The notes beneath the pieces were generated by a model. The model made no database searches, had not been told where the DNA came from, and saw only the letters and a program-made list of their open reading frames with translations. Both the position numbers and the translations under genes were made by a program. Below are positions 53,834-64,000 of a stretch of 64,000 bases of DNA, piece by piece (position 1 is the stretch's first letter; each line of letters starts with the position of its first letter). Origin of the DNA: Bathynomus jamesi (Eukaryota > Arthropoda > Malacostraca > Isopoda > Cirolanidae); the NCBI GenBank assembly GCA_023014485.1, contig JAJOZX010003301.1, positions 314,501 through 378,500 of the forward strand, given 5' to 3'.

Positions 53834-56065
53834 GTGAACTCTGGAATTATAACCACTAGCATCAGTGATCATTTTTCTACTTACGCTATATTCAATAACA
53901 TTGTTCAGGTTGCGGACAAAACAACTATTGACTACAGAATATTCTCAGAGGTTAACAAAAGAAAATTTATTGGGGCTGTAGAAAATACTCGACTTGACTG
54001 TGACGAACCTTTAAATGACCCAGATCATATGTTTCAGTTCTTCTATGACACCTTATTCCATATTTTTAATATTTGCTTTCCTTTAAGGAGAAAAACAGTT
54101 TCGCCCAAAAGGGTCGCAAATCCATGGATCACTCCAGGAATTATCACTTCAATAAAGAACAGAGATAAATTATTCAAATTGCAATTGCAGAGCAAAATTC
54201 CTAAAATACAATATACTCAATACAGAAACAAATTAACTAAAATAATCAAAATTGCAAAATATAACTATTATAACAATCAATTTTCCAAACATAAAGGAGA
54301 CATGAAAAACACTTGGACAACCATAAACAATCTTCTCGGGAAACAAATTAAGAAAAATTCAATAGAGAAATTAAATGTTGATAATAAAGAAATCACTGAT
54401 GATACTGCTATTGCAGACTCTTTAAATGCACATTTTACTTCAATAGCGGATAAGCTTCGCTCACAATTAACAAATAATGATCACTCACCTCTAGAATATA
54501 TGCCACCCAGCCCACTAAATTCAGTAGAGGTAGCAGGAACAAAAGAAAATGAGGTCCAGAATATTATTGGTAAACTAAAAAATACAAAAAATAACATTCA
54601 TAACATTCCTGTACCTATACTGAAACTTGTTAAAGATAAGATATCTGTAACTTTGGCTAAAATTATCAATCAAAGTATTTCCATAGGAATATTCCCATCA
54701 ATGCTAAAAACTGGTTGTATAACACCCCTTTTTAAAGGGGGTGATCCTACACTAGCAACAAATTACAGGCCGGTGTGTTCATTATCTGTGTTCAGCAAAG
54801 TTTTCGAAAAAATTGTAAAAAGTAGAATGCAGCGATATTTAGAATCCTACAATTTATTATTTCCAAATCAATATGGCTTCTGTAATAATACAACAACGGA
54901 AATGGCTCTTTTAAATCTTATGGAAAATGTAAATATAGCTAAGGAGAACAAAGAAATAATGATATCAATATTTATGGATTTGAGTAAGGCGTTTGATGTA
55001 ATAGACCATAATATTCTACTTAATAAATTGTATTGTTACGGCTTTAGAGGGGCAATCAGTGATTGGTTTAAAAGTTATTTGTCCGATAGATATAATTTTG
55101 TATCAGTAAATAAGGTTTGCTCCACTAAAGCGCTTGCCAAACATGGTGTGCCACAGGGCTCAGTGCTGGGTCCACTGTTATTTTTATTATATATAAATGA
55201 CCTTCCACGTTCATCTGATATACTGAACTTCATAATGTTTGCAGATGATACAACTCTCTCTTTTTCTTGCAAAGATGTTAATACAGCTAAGAATATATTT
55301 CATTCAGAATTCATCAGTGTAATGAAATGGTTGACCACCAATAAACTCTTCCTAAATACCAGTAAAACAAATTTCATGATTTTTACTAATAAAAGAAATG
55401 TATATCTTGATGAACTTAATGTTAATGAAATCGCCATAAAGGAGTGTACTGTAACAAAATTTCTTGGTGTAATGCTACATAAGAATTTGCAATGGAGTGA
55501 TCATGTAAATTATATCGCGAAAAAGATTTCAAGGAGCGTTGCTATAATGTTTAAACTTAGAAATGTAGTCCCTAAACAAGTTTTATTGACTCTTTATCAT
55601 ACTCTTGTTCTTCCTTATATAACATACTGCACCCTTGTTTGGGGAAACTCCGCTAACAACGCATTAAATGGTATCTTTGTCATTCAAAAACGAGCAATAA
55701 GGTTATTATCTGATGATGCTGATTTCCTTGATCACTCTAGTGCATTATTTAAAGAGCTAAACCTACTAAAGCTCAATGATATAACCAAACTGGCACATTT
55801 TATTTTTTATTTACAAGTGTAAGAGCAAAATCATTAATTTGCAATGGGTAAATAGATATTTTGTAACTCATCAAGAAATCCACTCGTATCAGACCGAAAT
55901 AGATCAAAGCTTGTTATACCTCAATTTAGATTGTCTTCATCTCAAAAACTACCCATTTTCATTGGATTGAAACTATGGAATGACTTGCATGCCGATATAA
56001 AAAATATTGCGAATGTAAATTTGTTTAAAACCAAGTTGAAATCCCGATTAATAATGGGATACTAA
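53834..56065 (+). pseudogene. LINE reverse transcriptase, open for 662 codons, late frameshift
   Basis: Starts in the end of the endonuclease and runs open to 55822. RT blocks in order: PLFKGGDPTLATNYRPVCSL (about 54728), FPNQYGFCNNTTTEMALLNL, ISIFMDLSKAFDVIDHN (first catalytic Asp), GVPQGSVLGPLLFLLYIND, IMFADDTTLSF (catalytic FADD, about 55236), then NTSKTNFMIF, TKFLGVMLHKNLQWSDHVNY, LPYITYCTLVWGNS and IQKRAIRLL. After 55822 a frameshift hides the last 65 residues (QFRLSSSQKLPIFIGLKLWN), stop at about 56065. No catalytic residue is changed. Very AT-rich codon use. Confidence 0.92.
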
Positions 56066-56345
56066 CAAAAATCTTGGATTAATGTCCACTAATAATGTTT
56101 AATATTGTCCATTAATATTGTTTAATATTGAAATACAGGTTTTAACTATTAATAATACTTATTTACTTATTTATTTATTTATTATTATTAATTTATAACA
56201 GCTAGCTGCTTATTTTTAATAAAAGCCCAGTAAAGCCTAAAGCTTAAGGGCCTTATGTCATTGTAAAAATTGTAAATTGTAAAAAGACTACTGTATTTAT
56301 TTTATTATTAATAAAGGTTATTCAATTCAATTAAAAAAAAAAAAG

Positions 56346-57150
56346 AGTTAGCTCAGAACGCTTGGATCGCTTTCTGTGTCGATCCAGTCTGCGCGAAAGA
56401 GCGGAAGTGTGCATCTGCAGATGGAGTGGCAGGAAGCAGGAGTGCAAGCATCAGTACACACAGTTAGAAGGCCGTTAGTAGAGAATGTTTTGTCATCAGG
56501 TAGGCTTATAAAGAAGCTTCTTCTTAGTTGGAAGAGCATCCAGGTCCGTCTCAAATTTTATTATTTATCCTGGACTGAGGATGACTGCTGTAAAATCCTC
56601 TTCTTAGATGAATCCCCTTTCAATTGCTTTGACAAAAAAGGAGAAATCCATGTCCACAGAAGAAAAGGCGAGCTTCTCAATCTGAAGTGTACGCTATTCA
56701 CGACGAAGCATTACGAAACTGTTACTATCCGGGGGTGCTTTTCTGGTCGAGGAACAGAATCCCTACATATTTTACCCAAAGGGGTAGCGATCAACACGTA
56801 ATGGTACCTCCAAACCCTTCGAGACTATCTGTTACTGACATCGCGAAGTCGTTTCCGGAAGATTTCTTTTTCCAGGATAAGGGTGCACCTTGACATCGAA
56901 CAAAAGCATTGAAGAAGTGGTTGGATGATCATAACATCACTCCTTCAGTGGTGTGGCTTGGAAACTCACCAGATTTTAACCCACGAGAACCTCTGAGGAA
57001 ATGTGGGTTAGACGATACGAAAATGCAGCCACGAAACTGGAATAAACCGGAATTAATTCTCGTCAGGAACCTTCAATTTACTTACGCTGTTGGAACCATG
57101 GGTTTTATATGACCCCAGGCCTAATATTTTACAAAATGGTGCTATAAAAA
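56346..57150 (+). pseudogene. Tc1-like transposase, broken
   Basis: Pieces on the plus strand: 56376-56801 with ILFLDESPFNCFDKKGEIHV (first catalytic Asp) and RRKGELLNLKC, GCFSGRG; a middle piece in another frame with FFQDKGAP (second Asp, about 56869-56892); then 56909-57112 with LKKWLDDHNITPSVVWLGNS and PDFNPREPLR, where the family has SPDFNPIENLW. The third catalytic residue (Glu of the DD34E triad) falls in that altered PREPL stretch. N-terminal HTH domains are missing. Dead copy directly behind the LINE poly(A). Confidence 0.85.
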
Positions 57151-57574
57151 GTCTGTAATGAAACAATCACATGAATGAAATAGTGTATTTGATATTTAAG
57201 ACCTTTTAACGAAAAATATCATCTCTTTCAATGTTTTGACCCCATGGCTCATATTGAGGAATAAACCTACAAACAACTTTGCAAGCCTCACAAGACGGCT
57301 GAACGAATCCAGCGTTTGGTTCGGTCCATGCCAGAGCAGATTAGCAGATTAGTGCTGTGCTTAAAAACAAGGGTTGTCTCTATAAGAACTGAAAGATGCT
57401 AAAAGACTAGGAAGGGGAGAGACCATACATTATGTATTGATATTTTTGTTCATTAATTTTTAGAACACTAAGTATGCAGTGCGTTTTATCCTTTGGGTAT
57501 TTGTTACATCTTCACAGAATTAGAAGAACGGGTATTTGAACTATTTTGGCCATAACTATACGTATATACACACA

Positions 57575-57628
<54 letters not shown>
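57151..57628. other. Unannotated stretch ending in (TA)n (57577-57628)
   Basis: No gene recognised. Confidence 0.3.
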
Positions 57629-57631
<3 letters not shown>

Positions 57632-57730
57632 GCAGTAAGAAAGGGTCCAAGGGCGAGCGCCTGCAAAAGTGATCCCTCCACAGAGAGAAGGGGAGAACCA
57701 AAAACAAGGTCTCCAACTCTCAACGATGCC
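57629..57730 (-). repeat. Possible third copy of the Jockey-like LINE 3' end
   Basis: AAGAAAGGGTCCAAGGGCGA then GCGCCTGCAAAA, GAGAAGGGGAGAACCAAAA resembles the 3' ends at 15455 (GGAGGGGCCAAGGGCGAATG, CCTGAAAAA) and 34990. Like those, its 3' end abuts a microsatellite. Similarity is moderate. Confidence 0.5.
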
Positions 57731-57970
57731 ACTTTTTTTTTTATAAATTTTGAAAAGATTGTATAGTGGGCAAGATGCATGTATGTGTAGTGAGGAATAG
57801 AGGGAAAAGTATGTGTTTGAAAGCATGCTGAACTGCTCACAGGGTAGATGAGACACGGAAAAAGAACAGCTAGGGGGACAGTAACAAGAGAAACAGGAGT
57901 TCAGCACTCCCTGTCTCCTGCCTAACGTTCACCCGAAGTACTTCCCTGGTCGACTGGTGACTACAGTCTC

Positions 57971-58013
<43 letters not shown>

Positions 58014-58054
58014 GTAAATCAAACAACTTCGTGGAACTCCTAGCAGTGAAAATA

Positions 58055-59878
58055 GAAAAATAAACGTGGTACTTATAGTCATCTATAGACCTCCAAACAC
58101 TCCAACTGAAAAATTCTCGGATGCCATTCATAATATCAGAAACCTAATAAAGTCCGGAAACTCTGATATAGATGCATTCTTTGAAGAGAAATTGCAAGGT
58201 GATTGTATGACAGATTTTGATTTTACCCCAGAAGACAAAGCGCGAGCTATTGGACAAATGAAATCACATTCAGCTGCAGGTCCGGATAAATGGAACGCAT
58301 TATTGATTAAAAACTTTAAAAATGAAATAGGTACACCTTTATACTGGATATGAAGAAGATCCGTAGGCACTGGGGAAATACCGAACATCTTGAAGAGAAC
58401 AAACATTGTCCCTATATATAAAGGAGGGGATAGATCTCAAGAAGCAAAGAACTATACACCAGTGTCACTGACGTCCCATCTCACCAAAGTATTTGAAAGA
58501 ATAGTTAGAGAGAAAATCTATGACTTCTTGGAGACGCTGGAAAGATTCAACGAAAATTAGCACGGATTTTGATCAGGAAGATCATGCCTATCACAACTTA
58601 TAGAACACTATAACAATATCCTAGATGCACTTGAAGGCAATGAAAACTACGATGTCATGTACACGGATTTTGCAAAAGCGTTCGACAAATGTGATCATGG
58701 TATAATAGCACATAAAATAAAACATATGAGAATAACAGGCAAAATGGGAAGATGGATCTACAACTTCTTCAGAGAACGTCTACAGGTCATCAAAATTCAA
58801 GGTAGTAGATCATCATCAGAATCGGAAGTACGCAGCTCAGTACCACAAGGAACAGTATTGGCCCCACTCCTATTCATTATCATGCTAAGAGACATAGACA
58901 GCGGAGTAAACGGCAACAATATAGTAACATCCTTTGCAGACGATACAAAGATCACAAAAAATCAGAGATGCAAAAGAGGTGGAGGCCTTACAGAGGGACA
59001 CGAACAAAATATACAAATGGTCAGAAGACAACAACATGACATTTAACACCGAGAAATTTCAGCTCTTGAGATATACTAGAAATGAGGAACTTAAGCAGAC
59101 AGCATATTATGCTCCAGATAGACAGAAAATTGAGAGAAGCACGAAAGTGATAGATTTGGGGGTTAAAATGACCGATGATGCGAAATTGGAGACACAAAAT
59201 CAGATAGCGATAAGCAAAGCAAAAAGAATCGCGGGGCAGATACTAAGAAGCTTTAAAAGAAGGGACAAGACAGTAATGATTCCCCTGTTGAAAACAATGA
59301 TCATACCAAAACTTGAATACTGCTCAGTTTTGACGTCTTCATAAAAGAAGGAAGAAATTAATAAACTAGAGGATATTCAGAGACATTTCACAGCCAAGAT
59401 CGATGGCTGCAAAGAACTCAACTACTGGGAAAGACTACGTAAACTAAATCTGTATTCCCTGGAAAGAAGAAGAAAGAGGTACACCATAATCTACAGATAG
59501 AAAATGATCGAAAAACTGGTACCAAACCTCAAACTAAACCCAATTACCATCCAAACAACGCTGGACAATAGGAAAGGCAGAATATGTATTGTTCCCAAAC
59601 TAAAGGCCCGACAAGGGACCTTCTCAACTCTGAAGGAAAATAGCTTGGTTGTCAGAGGGCCAAGACTTTTTAACCAGTTTCCAAAAGACTTCAGAAACGT
59701 GACAGTGGTCAAAGTTGAAGTCTTCAAAAGAAGACTAGATGCCTGGCTAAGGACGATACCAGATGAGCCGGGTGTACCTGACTATATGTGCGGTGGAGAG
59801 CGCAAGAGAGCTACTCGCTTGTCCACCAAACCAGGCCTAGAGGATAGAGGAGCGGCCACCAGCTTGACCTTTGTGTGA
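58055..59878 (+). pseudogene. CR1-type LINE ORF2 with an endonuclease-to-RT internal deletion
   Basis: The first codons are endonuclease (LIVIYRPPNTPTEKF), but at about 58160 they jump to the pre-RT region (IDAFFEEKLQGDC), skipping the GDFN block and several hundred residues. RT blocks: SHSAAGPDKWNALLIKNF, TNIVPIYKGGDRSQEAKNYT, VMYTDFAKAFDKCDHGIIAH, SSVPQGTVLAPLLFIIML, SFADDTKI (catalytic FADD). A shift at about 58975 leads to KWSEDNNMTFNTEKFQLLRY and LLKTMIIPKLEYCSVLTSS. The C-terminal end is open 59504-59878 with GRICIVPKLKARQGTFSTLK, FKRRLDAWLRTIPDEPGVPD. Also stop codons near 58350 and 58558. Confidence 0.9.
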
Positions 59879-59899
59879 AGAGAGACCAACGCACGGTTA

Positions 59900-59901
<2 letters not shown>

Positions 59902-59966
<65 letters not shown>
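59902..59966. repeat. (TA)n microsatellite behind the CR1 LINE
   Basis: About 32 TA units, 24 bases after the LINE stop codon. Other comparable (TA)n tracts in the window: 9179-9211, 33574-33620, 41366-41403, 43091-43127, 43418-43444, 45512-45548, 50286-50341, 57577-57628, 57974-58008, 61243-61266 and 61411-61431. Confidence 0.95.
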
Positions 59967-59967
<1 letters not shown>

Positions 59968-60099
59968 CTAGGTCCATTAAGACATTTTTATCTAAGCATA
60001 CAGTACTATAAAAAGTTTTAATCCTGTCGGATAGAATATTAAATATTCTGTATGATAAATATACGTATAAATACATATAAAATATGTATACTGTATACG

Positions 60100-60442
60100 C
60101 AGTGGTATTCCAACTTTTTCATTGGCGTACTCCTTGAAACATTATAAATGAATCTCGTACCCCTTCTCTATTTCATAGGTAATTAAATGTCCTGTACAGA
60201 ACTTATACAAATGCAAAAATCACCCCTTTTTTGTCCGTAGACAATTATTGTCACATACTCCATCTCAAATCTATGCAAAATACAAAAATATATCATCAAT
60301 TTTATAGTTTAGTAACTACATACCATAAACTGGTCAATGCGATGTGTGAGACTGTTTTTCATTAACAAGTTTTTCTATGTGTGAGGAAATAGCGTGCGTA
60401 TCCCCAGGAAGGAGAGTGTGGACCCCGATTTGAATACCACTG
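60100..60442. mobile_element. Non-autonomous hAT-like element, 343 bp, TSD not visible
   Basis: Ends CAGTGGTATTCCAACTTTTT and the complement of CAGTGGTATTCAAATC. No clear 8-bp duplication (left TGTATACG, right CGAGTGTA). No ORF. Confidence 0.75.
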
Positions 60443-61243
60443 CGAGTGTATAGGTTTGGTTGTTAAATTTAGCATTTGTCTAATTCCTGAATGTACACAT
60501 TTTAGGCCCCGAATTTTATACTCACGATAAGCTTTGTATTTCCCTTTTAATAGTTTTCAAACGTAGTTTCTTGTATATCTTGGTTAACTTGTTAACGTCC
60601 TTAATTTGACAAAGTTGTTATTAATGTCAAATATTAATGGAACATTGAAGGAGAGAGACGAAAATGTACAACTGCCACGAAAGCATAAAGTAAAATACAA
60701 TCTATAGAAAAAATATTAAACTCTTAAAAAAATTACAAGCACGTCTTAGTGTGTGACCATTAAAAAAAACAAAAATAACCTGTCCAATCAGATTGAGCGA
60801 AGGACATTCTAACCAGTGATATAAATTATATCTCCAACCAATTAACCAATTATGAATTTTTTTCTGAACTTTAAACTGCTTAGTATTCTTTTCCATAAAT
60901 TTTATTTCCTAAGGTTAGATTTAACTTAAGAGTCTATACGATAACTTTATATAACTACAAACTTATCGTTTTAGAATGGTAGCGAAATATTTACCATGAA
61001 AAAGTCTCATTTTGAACGGAAAATGAAACCCATAAGAGTAAACTAAGGGAAAATTTTTTGTTACAGATAGCACGTTTCTGACAGTAAAATTTCCGTTAGA
61101 TTACAGTGAAATTATTTACAGTGCCCACTACTTCCACCTCAACCAGGGACAAATCTCTCTCTCTCTCTCTCTCGCTCGCTTTCAAACTGGAATAGCTTTG
61201 CAGCATCATAATGAGCATTTCAGTAATGTGCTTAAGAATAAAT

Positions 61244-61274
<31 letters not shown>

Positions 61275-61433
61275 TATTTGTTTAGTTACTATATTTACTT
61301 TATATTTGCCATGTATGTATGAATATTCCCTGTAATTTTCATTGTAATTGGAATTATATTTAGTGAGAAATAAAATAGGAGGCATTACTTCCGTACCGCC
61401 CCCTCTTGTATATATATATATATATATATATAC
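60443..61433. other. Unannotated stretch with (CT)n at 61152-61177 and (TA)n tracts
   Basis: No gene or repeat pair found. Confidence 0.3.
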
Positions 61434-64000
61434 GGTATATATTAGGGTGATTCAAAAAAATCAAAGTTTTTTTTTAATTGTTCAACCTGTATTTTTGTTC
61501 CCTATGACAAAAAAGTAGTGTATGCCAAATTTGGTGAATTTTAAATAAAATTTACTATGTGCTACCAGGCGTCAAGGTTTCCCTCTTTTTCAATTTGTTT
61601 GTTTTTACAACTTATGATTTTATGTTTAATTGTTTATATTTCAGAATTTTTAATTAATGGTTTATATACTAGCTTGCTTTCAATTGTTGCTTGGAACTCG
61701 TAATTTTGATACCAATTAATCGATTATGGAAGCTAGGCCTAACTCACCATCACCCAGTTGCTCATTTGGGAGAAGTTCTACAAGAAAAGAAACTGAAGTA
61801 TGGCTAATTGGGCAGCCCTCTGCAGTACTAAAAACATCCGTATTACCATCAGAGAAGGAAATGATGGCCCTCTTCATGCATTACAGAAATATTAAAAAGC
61901 AAGACATTAGAGAATCATGCTGCTCTACTGCGGATGATGTGCTAGCAGTTTGAAAAAAAGCAGGAATACCAGCAAAACAAAGAATACATGTAGTAGATAA
62001 AATTCAAGGAATACTGAAGGAATGACAGCTGCTTAAGAAAAACAAAGCAAACAAATTGAAAAGATCACAAAATTTAAATAATAAAGAAGAAAAATGGAAA
62101 GATAAACTGGAAAACTTATTTGACATTGCTCATGAGAATGCTATGCAGCTTATAAAAATAGATGATGATAAGAAATTCTTGAAAATGCAACGTGAGAAAG
62201 GACGTCATGGAAAAATGGGTACCATTGATAAGGCTGTTGCTAAAAAAGAGCAAAGAGCAGCAGAAAAGCAACAACATTCTGAAAAGAGGAAAGCAGAAGA
62301 AGAGATCAAAAGAAAGAAGAGTGAAGAGGCTGTCATACTCACCAGTACATCATTAGAATCAGAATCAGAGGAGAGTAAAAGTGATGAATCTGGTTTCTGT
62401 GCTGCACAACCTTCAACATGGAAAAGTAAGGTTGGCAAACGTAGAAAATTGTTTGATGATAAATTATTAGGAAGTCTTGATGTTGCAAAATTGAGTGACA
62501 GAAATGCGTCTCTTTTAAATGCAAACAATCAGACATCGCTTGAATGGGACATCTGCGAACAAATAAAATGCATGTGTTTCAATACAACGGCAGCCAATAC
62601 TGGTCCTAGAAATGGTGCAGCTATTCTTCTAGAACAAAAATTCGACAACGATTTATTGTGGCTGGCATGTCGACACCATATATTTGAAATTATGCTGGAA
62701 GCTGTTGTGTCAAAGTCTTTATCACCATCTTCTGGTCCAGATATAGTCCTTTTTAAGTTCAGAGAAAAATGGTCAAGCATTAATAAGGAGGACTACGAGA
62801 CAGCATTATCAGATCCAGATATCTATGAAAATATTCATGACATCAAAGATGACATAATTATATTTGCAACAAATCAACTAGATACATTCCAACCAAGAGA
62901 CGATTACCTAGAACTATTGCAGTTAACAATTATTTTTTTGGGAGGTGAACCAAAAGGTGGAATCAAATTTAAACATCCAGCGGGACTTCATCGGGCTAGG
63001 TGGATGGCCAAAATTACATATTCATTAAAAAATTTTATGTTCAAATCTCAGTTCAAAATTTCAGTAAAAGACAAAAAAGGACTAAAAGACATCTGTCTAT
63101 TTGCTACTCGGTTATATGTAAAGGCATGGTTTACAGCTCCTGTGCCATCTTGCGCTCTTCGTCTTGCTCTGGAATTATTACAGAATCTTGTAGTCTACAA
63201 ACAAATAAATGACACAATTGCATTTATTGCTATTAAAAAACTGTTAGGTCACCTCTGGTACCTATCAGAAGAACTGGTAGCCTTGGCCTTTTATGATGAT
63301 GAAGTGCCTACTGAAACGAAAAACAAAATTGTAAAGGCCTTGCAAAATACAACAGAAACTCTTCCTGCAAAACGGGCTTTTCTAGATCCTGCACTTATTC
63401 CAACGAAGAAATTAGAAGATTTTGTCATCAAATACTCAAAGATTCTTTACAATAACAGAATTTAGTTCAAAATTTTTACTCAAAGATGCTAAAGAATGGC
63501 ATAATGATGAAGAGTATAACTCCGCTAAGAAATCTATCAAACAGTGGAAAGTCGTGAATGATATAGCGGAAAGAGGAGTAAAATTATTGGATGAATATAA
63601 TAAAATACTAACACATGACGAAGATCAAAAACAATTCTTGCTACAAGTAGTGAAAAACTACAGGGCTGTTTACCCTGATAGAAAGAAAGAAACATTGATG
63701 AAGTAAGGACAGCTAATGTCTCAAATATCATGCTAGTTTAATTATGCATGCTTGTGGTTATGGTCGGACCTACGGGGTAGCTTTCCACATTAAAAGAAAG
63801 CAATGCGCCTTGTACTGTACTCCCTGGGTGGTGTGGAAAAATTTGACAATTTGAGTCGTTCTGTCAATTTTTAATTGCTGGTAGCAACCCCTAAAAATTA
63901 AAAATTTGCTAAAATATTTTAGGATAGTTGTTTTTATGCTGAAATTAACCATTTAAAGGGTTGAACACATTAAAATCTTAAAAAAAAATTTTTACCCCCA
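61434..64000 (+). mobile_element. DNA transposon of an unassigned RNase H-fold family, right end outside window
   Basis: The left limit is set at the TTAGGGTGATTCAAAAAAATC string that follows (TA)n. A 290-bp 5' non-coding region precedes the gene (61726-63706), and about 290 bp of 3' region reaches the window edge without a matching inverted end. Nothing interrupts it, and it looks younger than its neighbours. Confidence 0.6.
61726..63706 (+). pseudogene. Transposase-like protein, unassigned family, three lesions in about 660 codons
   Basis: Plus strand, ATG at 61726. One frame runs to 63465 with just two TGA stops (61951-61953 and 62023-62025), each where a Trp would fit. Near 63455 one frameshift leads into the final frame to 63706. 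Parts in order: Ser-rich N-terminus; helical region; Lys/Glu-rich coiled stretch (about 62170-62320) with an acidic Ser/Glu block (SESEESKSDES); then a core with CMCFNTTAANTGPRNGAAIL, LLWLACRHHIFEIMLEAV (a CxxH motif, CRHH), RDDYLELLQLTIIFLGG, AGLHRARWMAKITYSLKNF, LGHLWYLSEELVALAFYDDE, and a C-terminus WKVVNDIAERGVKLLDEYNK. A D...CxxH...E arrangement is as in RNase H-fold transposases of the hAT/P/Kolobok/MULE kind. I know similar multicopy proteins from cnidarians and arthropods, but cannot name the superfamily. Confidence 0.7.

Larger units (their letters stand above)
53185..56345 (+). mobile_element. Non-LTR retrotransposon (CR1/L2/Daphne-like), 5'-truncated, nearly intact ORF2
   Basis: About 3.2 kb from inside the endonuclease domain to the 3' end, which finishes ATAAAGGTTATTCAATTCAA then TTAAAAAAAAAAAAG. 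The TTCAATTCAA end is typical of several L2/CR1-group LINEs. No TSD confirmed: the 3' flank is a Tc1 element. Confidence 0.88.

Noticed and set aside
61951..62025. TGA read as tryptophan (recoding)
   Set aside because: The same gene uses TGG for other Trp positions (for example in EEKWKDK), so simple G-to-A decay is more likely.

Overview
This is a eukaryotic, animal-type, AT-rich and almost entirely transposon-derived window. Arthropod is the most likely source, and a crustacean-like genome would fit. That rests on the CR1, Jockey-like, mariner, hAT, Helitron and Polinton content, on the very heavy (TA)n and (CT)n microsatellites, and on several TTAGG-like runs (for example 20413-20430). No host gene could be recognised. 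Every convincing coding region belongs to a mobile element, and nearly all are broken.

Layout. 1-7300: a decayed Polinton/Maverick (adintovirus-like endogenous element). In order it holds a minus-strand gene leaving the window, packaging ATPase, two small proteins, integrase with a chromodomain end, minor capsid, a basic core-like protein, major capsid, an intact-looking adenain-type protease, and two small minus-strand acidic ORFs. 7311-9440: tandem and composite repeats that share a module with the Polinton flank. 9441-14000: an LTR-like region, a mariner, and a gypsy pol split by a CR1 LINE. 15455-23590: LINE fragments, a TA-flanked MITE, a minus-strand ORF split by two insertions, and several short hAT derivatives. 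23831-28560: a structurally complete LTR element (LTRs of 555 and 566 bp, 4-bp target duplication) with no recognisable gag or pol. 28963-38611: two hAT transposons, a 5S-derived SINE, an inverted duplication of a transposase end, and a Jockey-like LINE. 39040-42990: Helitron pieces split by a composite hAT, a tRNA-headed SINE split by another hAT, and a mariner. 43110-49290: nested LINE copies holding a mariner, a second 5S SINE, hAT derivatives and foldbacks. 53185-59880: a nearly intact LINE, a Tc1 element and a CR1 LINE. 61434-64000: a DNA transposon of a family I recognise but cannot name, with three lesions in a roughly 660-codon gene.

The elements form an insertion history rather than a pathway. 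Target-site duplications of 8 bp (hAT type), 4 bp (LTR) and TA (MITE) show which element landed in which. The least ordinary signals are: SINEs sharing one tail but carrying 5S-type or tRNA-type heads; a repeat module whose homology ends exactly at a GTAAGT donor beside a Polinton ORF; the gene-less LTR element; and the transposon at the right edge. Family names come from recognising motifs and gene order by eye. No database search was run.
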